A DNA stretch of 5,463 nucleotides from DAOTUL01 sp034437435 (GTDB lineage Bacteria > Chloroflexota > Anaerolineae > Aggregatilineales > Phototrophicaceae). Under the pieces are notes generated by a model, which saw only the letters and a list, made by a program, of their open reading frames with translations, searched no databases and was not told the DNA's origin. Shown piece by piece: positions 5,437-5,463 of this stretch; the first letter of the stretch is position 1, and every line of letters starts with the position of its first letter. The translations under genes and the position numbers were made by a program. The stretch is taken from the NCBI GenBank assembly GCA_964417785.1, contig CAYQJO010000284.1, positions 1 to 5,463 of the forward strand, given 5' to 3'.

Positions 5437-5463
5437 GCAGCTTCTTGAGAACCCCATGTCGAA
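5431..5463. other. Unassigned 33-nt tail after the truncated cas1
   Basis: These bases follow the premature stop. I find no Cas1 continuation in any of the three forward frames. The frame reading TKVEQLLENPMS and the reverse frame reading back from the window end are both open, but they are too short to identify. The stretch may be the first bases of an insertion element or the end of a contig. Confidence 0.35.

Noticed and set aside
5164..5457. Minus-strand frame covering the cas1 fragment as a transposase end
   Set aside because: Almost all of it is antisense to the clearly recognised cas3 end and cas1 start. Only the last few dozen bases could belong to something else, too few to identify.

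Overview
The window holds most of a type I CRISPR-Cas operon, read entirely on the plus strand, and best matched to subtype I-B of the Cst/Tneap kind. The DNA is GC-rich and the genes are packed head to tail with short overlaps. The protein style, especially the start of Cas1, reminds me of Chloroflexota, but that is recollection and not a database result. A run of 10 Ns inside cas3 shows that this is a draft assembly, possibly a metagenome-derived genome.

Layout. Positions 1-352 contain no convincing gene. This stretch is rich in structured DNA: a 12-bp inverted repeat whose right arm recurs identically about 125 bp downstream, a tandem GTCGAAAA repeat, and a 9-bp palindrome with a 4-nt centre just upstream of the first gene. 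Then follow cas8b/cst1 (353-1594), cas7/cst2 (1591-2550), cas5 (2547-3188), cas3 with fused HD nuclease and helicase (3170-5218), and the first 73 codons of a cas1 (5209-5430) that stops before the catalytic domain. About 33 bases after that stop the window ends.

How the genes work together. Cas8, Cas7 and Cas5 are the large subunit, the backbone and the 5'-handle-capping subunit of a Cascade complex. Cas3 is recruited to unwind and degrade DNA bound by that complex. Cas1 would take part in spacer capture, but the copy seen here cannot be catalytic. No cas6, cas4, cas2 or CRISPR array lies in the window, so crRNA processing and intact adaptation genes must be encoded elsewhere or be missing.

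The most interesting signal is inside cas8. A strong Shine-Dalgarno sequence (AAAGGAG), identical to the one that drives cas8 itself, sits 8 nt before an in-frame ATG at 1259. Translation from there would give a separate 111-residue protein made of the Cas8 C-terminus. This is the size and position expected of a Cas11 small subunit produced by internal initiation, a mechanism already reported for type I-B, I-C and I-D systems. I therefore see a known kind of system with an easily overlooked sixth gene, a damaged adaptation module and an unexplained structured upstream region. I do not see a wholly new system.
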